64,000 nucleotides of DNA from Gp13-AA77 sp035949375 (GCA_035949375.1 DASZIG010000068.1:1-64000); one strand, 5' to 3'; positions 34,764-43,562 are shown, numbered from the stretch's first letter. The notes: generated by a model from the letters alone, not told the origin. Translations and numbers: made by a program.

Positions 34764-35147
34764 ATGTCTATCGGTCAGAGGATCAAAGAGCTTCGGGAGA
34801 AGAAGAGCATGTCCCAGGGTGACATCGAAAGGCAGACCGGAATGCTGCGCGGATACATCTCGCGCGTGGAGCACGGTCACACAGTGCCATCCGTGGAAAC
34901 GCTGCAGCGGTTTGCGGCGGCGCTCGACGTACCCATGTACCGCCTCTTCTACACGGTCGGAGAGGACCCCGCACCGGCTGCTGCCGGGGGCAGGCCTGCC
35001 TCGACCCTCGAGGAGATCGCCCAGAACGGGGGAACCGAGGGTTCCGAAGCCAGGTTCCTGCTGCAGATCAAGGGGCTCGTTGGACATATGATCGAGTCCG
35101 ATCGGGCATTCCTGCTCGACTGCGCCCGCAAGCTGGCGAGCCGGTAA
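34764..35147 (+). CDS. XRE family helix-turn-helix regulator
   Basis: A 127-residue regulator. AAGGGAG lies before the ATG at 34764. Residues 5-62 are a Cro/C1-type helix-turn-helix: IGQRIKELREKKSMSQGDIE, then RQTGMLRGYISRVEHGHTVP and LQRFAAALDVPMYRLF. A Pro/Ala/Gly linker leads to a helical C-terminal part (LLQIKGLVGHMIESDRAFLL) likely used for dimerisation. Single-domain regulators of this kind often act as repressors or are linked to small mobile or defence loci; nothing adjacent shows the target. It may share a transcript with the small gene upstream. Confidence 0.85.
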   Translation: MSIGQRIKELREKKSMSQGDIERQTGMLRGYISRVEHGHTVPSVETLQRFAAALDVPMYRLFYTVGEDPAPAAAGGRPASTLEEIAQNGGTEGSEARFLLQIKGLVGHMIESDRAFLLDCARKLASR

Positions 35148-35169
35148 GCGCGCGTCCACCCGTGTGTTC

Positions 35170-35241
35170 GGCCCAGAATGGGCCGGGAGCTGCGGGTGGG
35201 TCAAGGGGGGTACCGGTCGGTACCGGGGGGAACCGACCGGT
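35170..35241. terminator. Two hairpins between convergent genes
   Basis: GGCCCA/TGGGCC (35170-35175 and 35179-35184) and ACCGGTCGGT/ACCGACCGGT (35212-35221 and 35232-35241) are perfect stems between the XRE gene and the convergent aminotransferase. No T-run follows. They probably limit read-through in both directions. Confidence 0.4.
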
Positions 35242-35284
35242 CCGCGCGCAGTCCGCGAGCTCGCTCGCAACCAGGCGCCCGCCA

Positions 35285-36469
35285 TCAAGGAGCGCGAAGT
35301 TTCGCCAGGCGACGGCCGGCTTCATCAAGCGTGGCGTCCGTCTTGGAGAAGCAGAAGCGCACCTGCTGGCGTCCCGTCGACGGGTCACGGTAGAAGCTGC
35401 TTCCGGGCACCACCGCCACACCGATCTCGCTTACCAGATAGCGGGCGAACTGCACGTCATCCGGAAAGCCGAACTCGGATATGTCCGTCATGACATAGTA
35501 TGCGCCGTGCGGTTTGTAGCACCGGAAGCCCGCGGCCGTTAATGCTCCGAGCATCCGGTTGCGCCGCCCCTCGTAGTCGGCCGCGAGTTGTCTATAGTAG
35601 TCCTCGGGCAGACGGAGCGCTGTGACTCCTGCTTCCTGCAAGGGCGCCGCCGCGCCCACGGTGAGGAAGTCGTGCATCTTGCGCACCGCCGACGAAACCT
35701 CTGCCGGAGCGATGGCGTAGCCCACCCGCCACCCGGTCACGCTGTAAGTTTTCGACAGCGCGTTCAGAGTGATCGTGCGGTCGCGCATTCCAGGAAGCGT
35801 GGCCATCGAAACGTGGCGAGTGCCGTCGTAAGTCATATACTGATAGATCTCGTCGGTCACCACGTACGCGTTCGCGGACAGCGCAACCTCGGCAATCACA
35901 TCCAGTTCCTCGCGTGAAAACACCTTCCCGGTAGGATTATTCGGCGTATTGAGGATCAGCGCCCGGGTGCGTCCGGTCACGGCGGCACGCAATTCATCGG
36001 GATCGAAGGTCCAGTCGGGCGGGCGGAGACTCACAAAGCGCGGTACAGCGCCGCAGATGATTGCATCCGGCCCGTAGTTCTCATAAAACGGCTCAAAAAC
36101 CACCACTTCTTCTCCGGGATCGACCACGGCGAGCAACGAGGCAATCATGGCCTCGGTGGCCCCGCAGGTGACTGTGATCTCTCGTTCCGGGTCGACCTCG
36201 ATCCCCGTGTCCTTGGCGAAGCGCTCGGCGATGGCGCGGCGAAACTCCCGGGCGCCCCAGGTGATTGCATACTGGTTGATGTCAGCCGTGATGGCGCGCC
36301 GGGCCGCTTCCTTCACCTCGGCGGGCGCGGCAAAATCGGGAAAGCCCTGAGCGAGGTTCATGGCCCCGTGCTCGAGCGCCAAGCGCGTCATTTCACGAAT
36401 GACGGACTCGGTAAACTGCCCCGCTTTGTGCGAGACGTGATGGGCGCTTACCTGTTCTGCGGCGTTCAT
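35285..36469 (-). CDS. PLP-dependent aminotransferase (aspartate / methionine / kynurenine type)
   Basis: A 394-residue class I aminotransferase. AGGGAA lies before the ATG at 36469. Features are MNLAQGFPDFAAPAEVKEAA near residue 37, TVTCGATEAMIASLLAVVDP (PLP phosphate loop), ILNTPNNPTGKVFSREEL, VTDEIYQYMTYDG, the Schiff-base lysine in LNALSKTYSVTGWRVGY, and the C-terminal QVRFCFSKTD with the carboxylate-binding Arg. The pattern is closest to the methionine/glutamine-ketoacid and kynurenine aminotransferase branch; substrate specificity cannot be read directly. It starts 18 bases after the VapC gene on the same strand and could be transcribed from the VapBC promoter. Confidence 0.87.
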   Translation of the reverse strand: MNAAEQVSAHHVSHKAGQFTESVIREMTRLALEHGAMNLAQGFPDFAAPAEVKEAARRAITADINQYAITWGAREFRRAIAERFAKDTGIEVDPEREITVTCGATEAMIASLLAVVDPGEEVVVFEPFYENYGPDAIICGAVPRFVSLRPPDWTFDPDELRAAVTGRTRALILNTPNNPTGKVFSREELDVIAEVALSANAYVVTDEIYQYMTYDGTRHVSMATLPGMRDRTITLNALSKTYSVTGWRVGYAIAPAEVSSAVRKMHDFLTVGAAAPLQEAGVTALRLPEDYYRQLAADYEGRRNRMLGALTAAGFRCYKPHGAYYVMTDISEFGFPDDVQFARYLVSEIGVAVVPGSSFYRDPSTGRQQVRFCFSKTDATLDEAGRRLAKLRAP

Positions 36470-36487
36470 TTCCCTGTCACGACGTGC

Positions 36488-36883
36488 CTACTGAACTCCC
36501 GGCTCAAGATGCAGAACGCGCAGGCGCGCGAGCCTTTGAAAGCCTGCAAAGTCACGATCGCGTGTAACCACCGCGGTGTCGTGGTCGAGGCAGCTTTGAG
36601 CGATAAGCGAATCGGCCAGCTTGGGCCGAAGTCGGTGGCGAAAAAGAAGAGCGCGCAGCCTTCCGACGCGTTCCCAGTAACCGCTCGTGATCTCGAGCTG
36701 CATGATCTCGAGCAGAGACCTTTCCAGGGATGGGCTCAGTTCCGGGTAACTGAGCAACTCCGCGACGGAAGCCGGCGCGAGCACGAGCAGGCCATCTGCC
36801 AGGGCTTGATCCACAAGCTCGACGTCCCGCCCGCGTTCGCCACGAAAATAGGCGACCATGCTGCTGGTGTCTGCGCAAATCAC
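36488..36883 (-). CDS. vapC: VapC-type PIN domain toxin
   Basis: A PIN ribonuclease of 131 residues. I start it at the GTG at 36883, which overlaps the antitoxin stop as GTGA; a GTG eight codons earlier (36907) would enlarge the overlap. The four acidic residues of the PIN active site are visible: Asp in ICADTSS, Glu in SVAELL, Asp in LADSLIAQ and Asp in VVTRDRDF. VapC toxins cut tRNA or rRNA when free of antitoxin (established for the family). The antitoxin gene precedes it in the usual order, and a promoter with an operator-like palindrome lies upstream. Confidence 0.88.
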   Translation of the reverse strand: MICADTSSMVAYFRGERGRDVELVDQALADGLLVLAPASVAELLSYPELSPSLERSLLEIMQLEITSGYWERVGRLRALLFRHRLRPKLADSLIAQSCLDHDTAVVTRDRDFAGFQRLARLRVLHLEPGVQ

Positions 36884-37089
36884 TGTTCGCCCCGGATTTC
36901 CTGCCACGTCATGCCCAACTTCACCTTCCCGCGCAGGCGCCGCAGCCGGGCGTATGCGTCCCGCGCGGCCAGCAGCCTCAGTCCCATGCGGACCGTGGGC
37001 GTGACGCCGCTCTTCGTCGCCCGCGTAGCTTTTTGCAACAACTCGTCGGGGACGATCACTGTCAGCTTTCGCATCCGCTCTTTCGCCAT
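36880..37089 (-). CDS. vapB: VapB-type antitoxin
   Basis: A 69-residue protein. The N-terminal RKLTVIVPDELLQKATRATK is a ribbon-helix-helix DNA-binding segment; the C-terminal VKLGMTWQEIRGEQ would cover the toxin active site. The ATG at 37089 lies six bases past the -10 box, so a leaderless message is implied; an internal ATG five codons later (37074) is the alternative start. Stop and toxin start overlap as GTGA. It should repress its own promoter through the palindrome at 37112-37131. Confidence 0.85.
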   Translation of the reverse strand: MAKERMRKLTVIVPDELLQKATRATKSGVTPTVRMGLRLLAARDAYARLRRLRGKVKLGMTWQEIRGEQ

Positions 37090-37095
37090 GTTCCG

Positions 37096-37131
37096 ATTCT
37101 AGGCGCCGGAATGCCGTAGGTCAATACGGCA
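37096..37131 (-). promoter_or_regulatory. VapBC promoter with overlapping operator
   Basis: On the minus strand TTGACC (37124-37119) and TAGAAT (37101-37096) are separated by 17 bases. The -35 hexamer is exactly the spacer of a perfect 7-bp inverted repeat, TGCCGTA (37112-37118) and TACGGCA (37125-37131). A ribbon-helix-helix antitoxin binding there would block the promoter. This is a clear case of autoregulation visible in sequence. Confidence 0.72.
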
Positions 37132-37287
37132 CAAAGGCTGGCATCTGCGAAGGATGATTGGCTTGACAGGTCCACAATCTGCGACTCCTGCGGAGCGCCC
37201 TCGTCGGGACTCGAGTGGCGCCGCGCAGTTCGACAAGGGCCAGCAGCCGGTGAACGGTGTTCCTCGCGATGACATCCGGCCGTCGCC

Positions 37288-39675
37288 TTACGAATGCGAA
37301 CCGCACGGCCTGAACCTCGGACTGCCGGTCATCAGCCGCCGGTAGACCGCGGCGTCGCGAAGCACGGTCTCCACGTAGGCCCGCGTCTCCGGAAAGGGAA
37401 TGCTCTCGACGAATGCAGCGTCCTCCGCGTAGGAGTGGCCGTTGAGCCATTCGCGTACTCGGTCCGGGCCGGCATTGTAGGCGGCCAGCGCCTGCTCCAC
37501 GTTACCGTTGAAGTCACCCAGAATCTGGGCTAGATAGCTGCACCCCGCTCGCAGGTTGTAACGCGGATCCATCAGATTTCCAGCTGCGCGACGATGGCTG
37601 AGGTTACGCCGTCCGCCCGGTACGGCGGCCCGGGCGGTGGGTGGCAGCAGTTGCATCAGGCCGCGCGCGCCCGGTCCCGACACTGCCTTGGCATTGAAGC
37701 CCGACTCCTGCCGAATGAGAGCCATCACCAGGTAAGGATCGAGGTGATAAGCGGCCGCGTTCCGTTGCACCAAGTCCCAAAATACTTCCGGATACAGCAG
37801 CGTCCAGATGCCGGCCGGGAGCGCGGAGAAATCGTACTCCGTGTACCCCGGCACCGCCCTCTTGGCGTTATAGGTGGCGAGGTCATACTTCTCGCCATCA
37901 CGCTGGACGCTCGCCAAAGCCAGACGCAGCCGCGCGGACTCGGGTCCTGAGCTCTCGGCCTGGAGCCGTGTGCGCAGATCATGCTCCGCGAGGTCTACGA
38001 GTCCAAGCGCGGCCAGAGTCAATCCGGGACGTTCCTCGGTTCCGGGCAATCTCGGGCACACAAGCGCAGGATCAGGGGGAGGCGCCGCCTTGCTGCGAAT
38101 CGTTTCAACCTCCGGCGTGAGCACGGTAGCGGCCACAGACGTGCTGATCGTACCGGCTGCCGCGGGCGCTCCGGGCGCCCCGGGCGTACTCGATTCGCTC
38201 AACCGCTTCGCCGCCTGCGCGGCATAGTAGTCGCTGCGAAAGGTCGCGCTCAACAAGGTGTAGATCGCTCGCGCCTGTGCAGGCCGGCCCTCAAGTTCCT
38301 CCAGGCGTCCGACCCAATAAAGCGCCGCCGGTGCCCGAAATGATGTGGGATAACGTCCGAGATAAGCGAGAAAGTCCTTCTCAGCCCCCTCGCGCTCGCC
38401 GCCCACGTACGCGGCCCAGGCCGATTCCCACAGGGCTCTCGGCGCCAGGTCCGAATCGGGAAAAGCGGACGCGAGCTTTGCGTTGTAGACCGCGCTGCGG
38501 CCCCACTCCTCCTGGCGGGTGAAGAAGAAAGCGACCGAGTTGAGCGCCGCGGCATACGAAGGCGATTGTGGATAGAGTCGCGCCAACCGGTCGAGCTCTG
38601 CCAGGGCCGCGGTCTCGTCCCGATTACCTTCGGCCACACGAAGCATCACCAAGCCTCGTTCTGCGTCGAGTTCACCGGACGGCCAGCCCGGCGCGGCCAG
38701 ATCCGCCGCGGCCTCACTGGTGCGGCCGAGGTGAGACCAGCAGCGGTCGCGGCCAAGCCGCCACGCGACGGCGGACGCGCTCGTGGGATCATCCTTCAGC
38801 AGCGCCTCATACTCGCTGAGAGCGGCGGCGTGCCGCCCGCCGTTCTCGAGGGCGCGCGCTCGCGTGGCACGCAAATCCTCCGACGGCGCGGAGTAAGACG
38901 TACCGAGCTGCCCTTCGAGCCGCTTCAGTGCCGTGCCAGCAGGTCCCGCTTCAGGCGCATTCGGTGATCCGTAGTAAAGCTCCTGGTAGGCTTGCACCGC
39001 GCCCCTTAAATCCGCAGACCCTTCGCGAGCCTGGCCCAACAACAATTCAAGCGGCGGATGTTTGGGGATGTCCGCAACCGTGCCGAGCACGTTGACCGCG
39101 TCAACTGGCCGATGAGCGCCGATCAGCGACCATGCCAGCAGACGGGTAGCGTCGAGAGCGAGTGTGCTCTGTGGAAAGCGCGTGGCAAAATCGCCCAGCG
39201 CCCGGGCGGCGATCTCCGGCTCATCGGCCAGGCTCGCCGCAGACGCGCGGTAGTACACGGCGTAGTCGCCTAACACGAAACCGGTGGCGGCAGCCTGTGC
39301 CAGATGATCCATGGCAGGCACGTAGTCCTGAGCTTGATACTCGCGATACCCGAGCGCCAGATAGGCCAGGCCTTTCGTCTCGCGGTCGCGGGCCGAGGCG
39401 GCATAACGCGCAAGCGGCGCCCAGCCCGGCTTGCGATCGGCATGCGCGGCCAGGGCCTTGAGCGCCGCCGGTATGAGCGTGGGAACGGAAGAGCCGGATT
39501 CGACAGCGCGTTGAGAAGCGACGCCCTTGCCGCTCAGCGTGGCCCGCGCCGGGACGAACGCGCACGTCGCCAGCGCAAGGCATATCTGAAGGGCGACGAG
39601 GCAGGCACGACGCCGGGCATACGCACGATCTGGAACGCGATGCCGTCGAGATGCCTTGTTGATCGTAAGGGACAC
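37288..39675 (-). CDS. slt: Soluble lytic murein transglycosylase with TPR-like superhelix
   Basis: A 795-residue exported protein. The GTG at 39675, eleven bases after the methyltransferase stop, puts a signal segment (CLVALQICLALATCAFVPARA) near the N-terminus; the longer frame overlaps the upstream gene. The central 500 residues are alpha-helical repeats (APRALWESAWAAYVGGERE, FRAPAALYWVGRLEEL) forming the doughnut seen in Slt70. The C-terminal catalytic domain has ALIRQESGFNAKAVSGPGAR with the catalytic Glu near 656, then GLMQLLPPTAR and ALAAYNAGPDRV. It cleaves the peptidoglycan glycan strand with formation of 1,6-anhydroMurNAc. Next to bactofilin, a role in localised wall turnover is plausible. 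Confidence 0.9.
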   Translation of the reverse strand: MSLTINKASRRHRVPDRAYARRRACLVALQICLALATCAFVPARATLSGKGVASQRAVESGSSVPTLIPAALKALAAHADRKPGWAPLARYAASARDRETKGLAYLALGYREYQAQDYVPAMDHLAQAAATGFVLGDYAVYYRASAASLADEPEIAARALGDFATRFPQSTLALDATRLLAWSLIGAHRPVDAVNVLGTVADIPKHPPLELLLGQAREGSADLRGAVQAYQELYYGSPNAPEAGPAGTALKRLEGQLGTSYSAPSEDLRATRARALENGGRHAAALSEYEALLKDDPTSASAVAWRLGRDRCWSHLGRTSEAAADLAAPGWPSGELDAERGLVMLRVAEGNRDETAALAELDRLARLYPQSPSYAAALNSVAFFFTRQEEWGRSAVYNAKLASAFPDSDLAPRALWESAWAAYVGGEREGAEKDFLAYLGRYPTSFRAPAALYWVGRLEELEGRPAQARAIYTLLSATFRSDYYAAQAAKRLSESSTPGAPGAPAAAGTISTSVAATVLTPEVETIRSKAAPPPDPALVCPRLPGTEERPGLTLAALGLVDLAEHDLRTRLQAESSGPESARLRLALASVQRDGEKYDLATYNAKRAVPGYTEYDFSALPAGIWTLLYPEVFWDLVQRNAAAYHLDPYLVMALIRQESGFNAKAVSGPGARGLMQLLPPTARAAVPGGRRNLSHRRAAGNLMDPRYNLRAGCSYLAQILGDFNGNVEQALAAYNAGPDRVREWLNGHSYAEDAAFVESIPFPETRAYVETVLRDAAVYRRLMTGSPRFRPCGSHS

Positions 39676-39686
39676 GTTCGGGGCTC

Positions 39687-40304
39687 TCACTTCACCACCA
39701 GCACCTCGCGCCAGCCCGAACGAGTGAGGAAAGTCTTCACGCTGCCCGTGGGCAGCAGGCGGTCGATCTCGCGGTTGCTCAGGGCGGGATACGGAAACGC
39801 GACGATGCCTTCGTGCGCGTGCGTCAGACCGGTGAGGCCCTCGAGCGCCCAGTCCGCATCCGCACCCTTCTCCAGGCGCGGTTCGCGCAGCAGGCAAAAC
39901 AGAACTCCGCCGGGTTCCATGAGTTTGTGGATTCGCAGGAGCACGTCAGCGAGCGCTTCCCGCGGAAGCAGGTCCAGCAAGTGCCAGGCGAACACTAGGG
40001 ACAGCGAGGCCGGAGGAACAAGCGGAAGTTCGGAGAGCAACAACTCAGTGCGGAACGCGGGCGTCTTGCGCGTGCGGTCCCACAGGTCAGGACGCTTCAA
40101 AGACGAGATCAGGTCTCCGCGGTATAAGCGGCCGCTGCGCCCGAGAAGAACGTCCAGCGTCGCCGAGCGCATGGGGCCGCAGTCGAGTACGTAAGGACGG
40201 GGGATGTCCTGCAGGTATTGCCACAGCCAGCGAAGGCCGAAGCTGGGCGGGGGCGCGCCCCGGGGATCGGTACCCGCATCAGAGCGGCCGGGTCTTGCGA
40301 GCAT
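39687..40304 (-). CDS. SAM-dependent methyltransferase-like protein
   Basis: A 205-residue Rossmann-like protein. YVLDCGPMRSATLDVLLGR corresponds to the SAM-binding first strand and loop, though the usual GxGxG is altered; RLYRGDLISSLKRP fits the second strand acid, and SLSLVFAWHLLDLLPREAL and RIHKLMEPGGVLFCLL fit strands four and five of class I methyltransferases. Whether it still binds SAM is uncertain because of the loop. It starts four bases after the bactofilin stop and ends eleven bases before the transglycosylase start, so the three form one operon; the target could be an envelope component. Confidence 0.65.
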   Translation of the reverse strand: MLARPGRSDAGTDPRGAPPPSFGLRWLWQYLQDIPRPYVLDCGPMRSATLDVLLGRSGRLYRGDLISSLKRPDLWDRTRKTPAFRTELLLSELPLVPPASLSLVFAWHLLDLLPREALADVLLRIHKLMEPGGVLFCLLREPRLEKGADADWALEGLTGLTHAHEGIVAFPYPALSNREIDRLLPTGSVKTFLTRSGWREVLVVK

Positions 40305-40307
40305 GGC

Positions 40308-40823
40308 TCAGCCCGCATGGCTCACAGGACGCGCCGCGGCTTCGGTTGCACGTCCTTCGCGAAGAATCTCGATGCTGCCCTTGAAATAAGCGCCGTCCTC
40401 GATGGCCACGCCGGCGGCCTGCAGGTCGCCCACCACGTTTCCCGTCCGCCGGATGTCAATCTTCTCGCGCGCTGAGATCTTCCCGTTGACGGAGCCGTGC
40501 ACGATGACCTGACGCGCCCGGATCTCAGACTTGACCTGGCCCTGCGCGCCCACCGTCACGGTGTGTTCCGCGACGTCGATCGTGCCTTCAAACTGCCCCT
40601 CGATAACCAGGTCCTCTTTCGCCGTGAGCTCTCCCTTGAGCGTCATGGATCGGCCCAGGGTGGAGGACGGCTGGGCGCCCGTGCTGGGAATAGGACGCGG
40701 GGTGACATCTGCCATAGGTTTCTCCATTCGGGGAGGCTCGGGCGGCGGGAGGACCACGCCGGGGCCCGGACCAGCCGGGCTCGAGCTCGTATTTTCCGGT
40801 CGTTGCTTCTTGTCCCACAACAT
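40308..40823 (-). CDS. Bactofilin family cytoskeletal protein
   Basis: A 171-residue protein. A Pro-rich disordered N-terminus (SSSPAGPGPGVVLPPPEPP) precedes a bactofilin core of about 110 residues: STLGRSMTLKGELTAKEDL, VIEGQFEGTIDVAEHTVTVG, VKSEIRARQVIVHGSVNGKI and GNVVGDLQAAGVAIEDGAYF, the repeating beta-solenoid pattern. The C-terminus is short and disordered. Bactofilins polymerise without nucleotide and recruit cell wall enzymes to sites of curvature or growth. Here it is followed by a methyltransferase-like gene and a lytic transglycosylase, an order that supports such a link. The start at 40823 could instead be the ATG that begins MADVTP (36 codons inside). Confidence 0.87.
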   Translation of the reverse strand: MLWDKKQRPENTSSSPAGPGPGVVLPPPEPPRMEKPMADVTPRPIPSTGAQPSSTLGRSMTLKGELTAKEDLVIEGQFEGTIDVAEHTVTVGAQGQVKSEIRARQVIVHGSVNGKISAREKIDIRRTGNVVGDLQAAGVAIEDGAYFKGSIEILREGRATEAAARPVSHAG

Positions 40824-40945
40824 GGGGTCGTCCGGCGCTGCTCCAGCCTACTTACTTAGCCTCGCGCGCCAAAACCAGTTTAACCCCGCCGGCGCAACCC
40901 GCGCAACGCCGCATTTTTTGCGGGTGCGGCGCAGGGCGGCGCCTC

Positions 40946-41542
40946 TCAACCCTTGTCAGGGTTCTTTACGAACTTCAAGGACGCGGAATTCATGCAGTAA
41001 CGCAAACCCGTGGGCGGCGGGCCGTCGTCAAAAACGTGACCGAGGTGGGCGTCGCAGAGCCTGCACAGCACTTCGTTGCGCACCATGCCCAGGCTCGAAT
41101 CCGTGCGCGTCTCGATGTTCTCTGCGGCGATCGGCGCCCAGAAGCTCGGCCAACCCGTTCCGGAGTCGAACTTGGTGTTGGAATTAAACAGCGCATTGTC
41201 GCAGCAGATGCAGCGAAAAATGCCCTTGTCGTGCAGGTTCCAATACTGGCCGGTAAAGGCCGTCTCGGTTCCCGCCCTCCGCGTCACTTGATACTGCTCC
41301 GGAGTCAGCTGCTTCTGCCACTCAGCGTCTGTCTTCACGACCTTTTGCATCTTCTGGGCTCCTTCGCGTTTGCCTGCGTCGGTGAACTGGACAATCGAAA
41401 CCGGCTTAGGGTCCCCGGAAGGGCTGCCGCCGCCGGACAGCCCGGCCGCTGCCGCCTTCCGTCGGCCAAACCACACGAGCGCAGCGCTCGCCAAGGCGCC
41501 GGCCCCGGCCAGAAACTCCCGGCGGGTTCCAGACGTTTTCAT
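40946..41542 (-). CDS. msrB: Tat-exported peptide-methionine (R)-S-oxide reductase
   Basis: A 198-residue protein starting at the ATG at 41542 (GGGAGG upstream); a longer frame is not needed. The N-terminus TRREFLAGAGALASAALVWF is a twin-arginine signal, so a folded enzyme is exported. The MsrB domain follows: TEWQK-like start, GIFRCICCDNALFNSNTKFD, SGTGWPSFWAPI, CRLCDAHLGHVFDDG and the catalytic cysteine in RYCMNSASLKF. The two CxxC pairs bind structural zinc. It repairs methionine-R-sulphoxide in envelope proteins. It is divergent from the glycoside hydrolase gene. The Tat signal on an MsrB domain is uncommon; most bacterial MsrB proteins are cytoplasmic. Confidence 0.88.
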   Translation of the reverse strand: MKTSGTRREFLAGAGALASAALVWFGRRKAAAAGLSGGGSPSGDPKPVSIVQFTDAGKREGAQKMQKVVKTDAEWQKQLTPEQYQVTRRAGTETAFTGQYWNLHDKGIFRCICCDNALFNSNTKFDSGTGWPSFWAPIAAENIETRTDSSLGMVRNEVLCRLCDAHLGHVFDDGPPPTGLRYCMNSASLKFVKNPDKG

Positions 41543-41711
41543 AAGTCGCGTCCTCCCAACCTGATCCATCCCATTTTATCAGATGCGCGGCCGGGCAGAT
41601 GCGGCACACCCTCACCCGACCGGTGAACCGATCGGCGGGCCGATCTTTCGGCCGACCCTGGTCGCTCTTTGGTATCATCAGCAACCTCACCGGCACTCGA
41701 GGAGGTGTTTG

Positions 41712-43562
41712 ATGACCCGCCCGTTCCGCTCGCCCGAAGGACTGCGCTCGCTCGAAGGACTCGTGATCATGGCCCTCGCCCTCGGACTGTTTGCCCCCGA
41801 GCTGCGCGCGCAGACTGCCGAGCCGCAGGGTTCCGGCAGCGCGGCGATCCCGAAGCAGATTCCGCCCCGGCGCTCCTCGCAAATCCACGACGGCTTCGGC
41901 ATCAACTCTGATCTTCCGCGCGATCCCTACCTTCCCTGGGGGCGTTGGTGGTGGACTCGGATGTTTGACGCCGGGGTGAAGTGGATTCGCATCGGGCAGT
42001 ACGAAAACAGTTCCGACCAGACGAGCTGGGACTGGATTGAGCGCAAGCGCGGCGTGCTCGAGGTTTCGCCGGAGCTTGATGACTACGTCGACTCGCTCGC
42101 GGACAACGGCGTGGACATTCAGGTGCAGCTCCTCTACGGCAACCCGATGTACACCTCGCCGGCAGGGCGGCGGCCTGACTTGATCGAGCCCGCGCCCGGC
42201 GGCTTCCACAATCCGGACCGCAGTCTCTACTCGATCTTCTGGCCGCCGAAGTCGCCCGAGCAGATTGACGCCTTCACTCGGTACGTCCAATTCATGGTGA
42301 ATCACTTCAAGGGCCGCATCCACTACTGGGCGCTTTGGAACGAGCAGGACATCGACTACTGGAATCCTGAACCCAACCCCGAAGACTACGGCCGGCTGCT
42401 GAAGGCCTTCGTGCCCGCCGTGCACGCGGCCGACCCGGAAGCCAAAGTGATTTACGGCGGACAGGCGTGGCCGCTTTCCCGCGACTTCATCCGGCGTGCG
42501 CTCGCCACTTGCCAGTGCGCTTCCGGGATCGACGTCTTTGCCTACCACATCTATCCGGATTACGGCCGCAACTTGAACCCGGAGGCGGTTGACGATCGCG
42601 CCCACGCGGGCGGCGGCGGAAACTTGTCGCGCGAACTCATCCGCCACACTCCAGGCGTGCGGCCGGACGTGCAATTCTGGTGCGACGAGTTCAACTCGAT
42701 TCCATCCTGGGTCAACATGGATGACTCGGTGCAGGTCAAGTACATTCCGCGCCAACTGGTTTACAACTGGGCGCAGGGCGTGAAGACCTTCGTCTGGCTG
42801 CTCACTTCCGCCACCGACGGCAATGAGTACGACGACTTCGGCCTGATCCACGGGCTGCGCTACCTGCCCGACGACTTCACCCCGCGCCCCGTCTACTCCG
42901 CTCTCGCGCACACCAACTGGCTCTTCTCCGATACGCGTCCGGATGCCTCGATCAAGGTGCAGAGTCCCGACTTCGAGGCGCTCAGCCGCCGCGCGGCCAG
43001 CCCGCTGCTCGCCTACGGATTCCGTTCGCGCACCGGCAAGGCGATCGTAGCCTACTGGCTCGCCGCCCGCAGCCAGCCCGGCAATCGCGGCCCCGGCGGC
43101 GTGGCCGGCGTGCGGATCGAAGGCAGCGGCATCCGGCGCCCCGTGCTGATCGATGTGGACTCCGGCGGCATCACGCCGCTCGACTGGAAGGACCAGGCCG
43201 CCGGCGAACTCGCGTCCGTGCCGGTGCGTGACAGCGTGATGGCGATTGCCGACGCGGATTACTTCGATTGGGCCACGCTGCCCGAAGCCCCGAGTTCGCT
43301 CACCGTGGCTCGCGCGAACGGCGGCCCGCAGCTTACTTGGGAGATGCACGGCGGAGAGGCGACGTCCGCCGTCGTGGAACGGCGCGTCGATGGCGGAGGC
43401 GCGTCGAGCGGACGCTGGGAGAAGGTCGCCACCCTGCCGTCCCGGGCTACATCCTACGCGGACTCGACGCTCGGGACCGGTGTCCACGCGTCTTACCGGG
43501 TAAGGGCCGTCAACGCCAACGGCGAGGCGGCGTACTCCAACATCGTGAGCGCGGCACACTGA
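41712..43562 (+). CDS. Secreted clan GH-A glycoside hydrolase-like protein with fibronectin-like C-terminus
   Basis: A 616-residue protein. GGAGG precedes the ATG at 41712. Signal peptide (LVIMALALGLFAPELRAQ), then a TIM barrel resembling GH39/GH5 members: KWIRIGQYENSSDQTSWDW, IHYWALWNEQDIDYWNPEP with the acid/base Glu211 after Asn, and VQFWCDEFNSIPSW with candidate nucleophile Glu326. YDDFGLIHGLRYLPDDFTPR gives the usual end of the barrel. The last 100 residues (PSSLTVARANGGPQLTWEM to YRVRAVNANGEAAYSNIVS) form a fibronectin type III-like module. It probably degrades plant or microbial polysaccharide; the sugar is not evident. It is transcribed away from msrB. Confidence 0.8.
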   Translation: MTRPFRSPEGLRSLEGLVIMALALGLFAPELRAQTAEPQGSGSAAIPKQIPPRRSSQIHDGFGINSDLPRDPYLPWGRWWWTRMFDAGVKWIRIGQYENSSDQTSWDWIERKRGVLEVSPELDDYVDSLADNGVDIQVQLLYGNPMYTSPAGRRPDLIEPAPGGFHNPDRSLYSIFWPPKSPEQIDAFTRYVQFMVNHFKGRIHYWALWNEQDIDYWNPEPNPEDYGRLLKAFVPAVHAADPEAKVIYGGQAWPLSRDFIRRALATCQCASGIDVFAYHIYPDYGRNLNPEAVDDRAHAGGGGNLSRELIRHTPGVRPDVQFWCDEFNSIPSWVNMDDSVQVKYIPRQLVYNWAQGVKTFVWLLTSATDGNEYDDFGLIHGLRYLPDDFTPRPVYSALAHTNWLFSDTRPDASIKVQSPDFEALSRRAASPLLAYGFRSRTGKAIVAYWLAARSQPGNRGPGGVAGVRIEGSGIRRPVLIDVDSGGITPLDWKDQAAGELASVPVRDSVMAIADADYFDWATLPEAPSSLTVARANGGPQLTWEMHGGEATSAVVERRVDGGGASSGRWEKVATLPSRATSYADSTLGTGVHASYRVRAVNANGEAAYSNIVSAAH

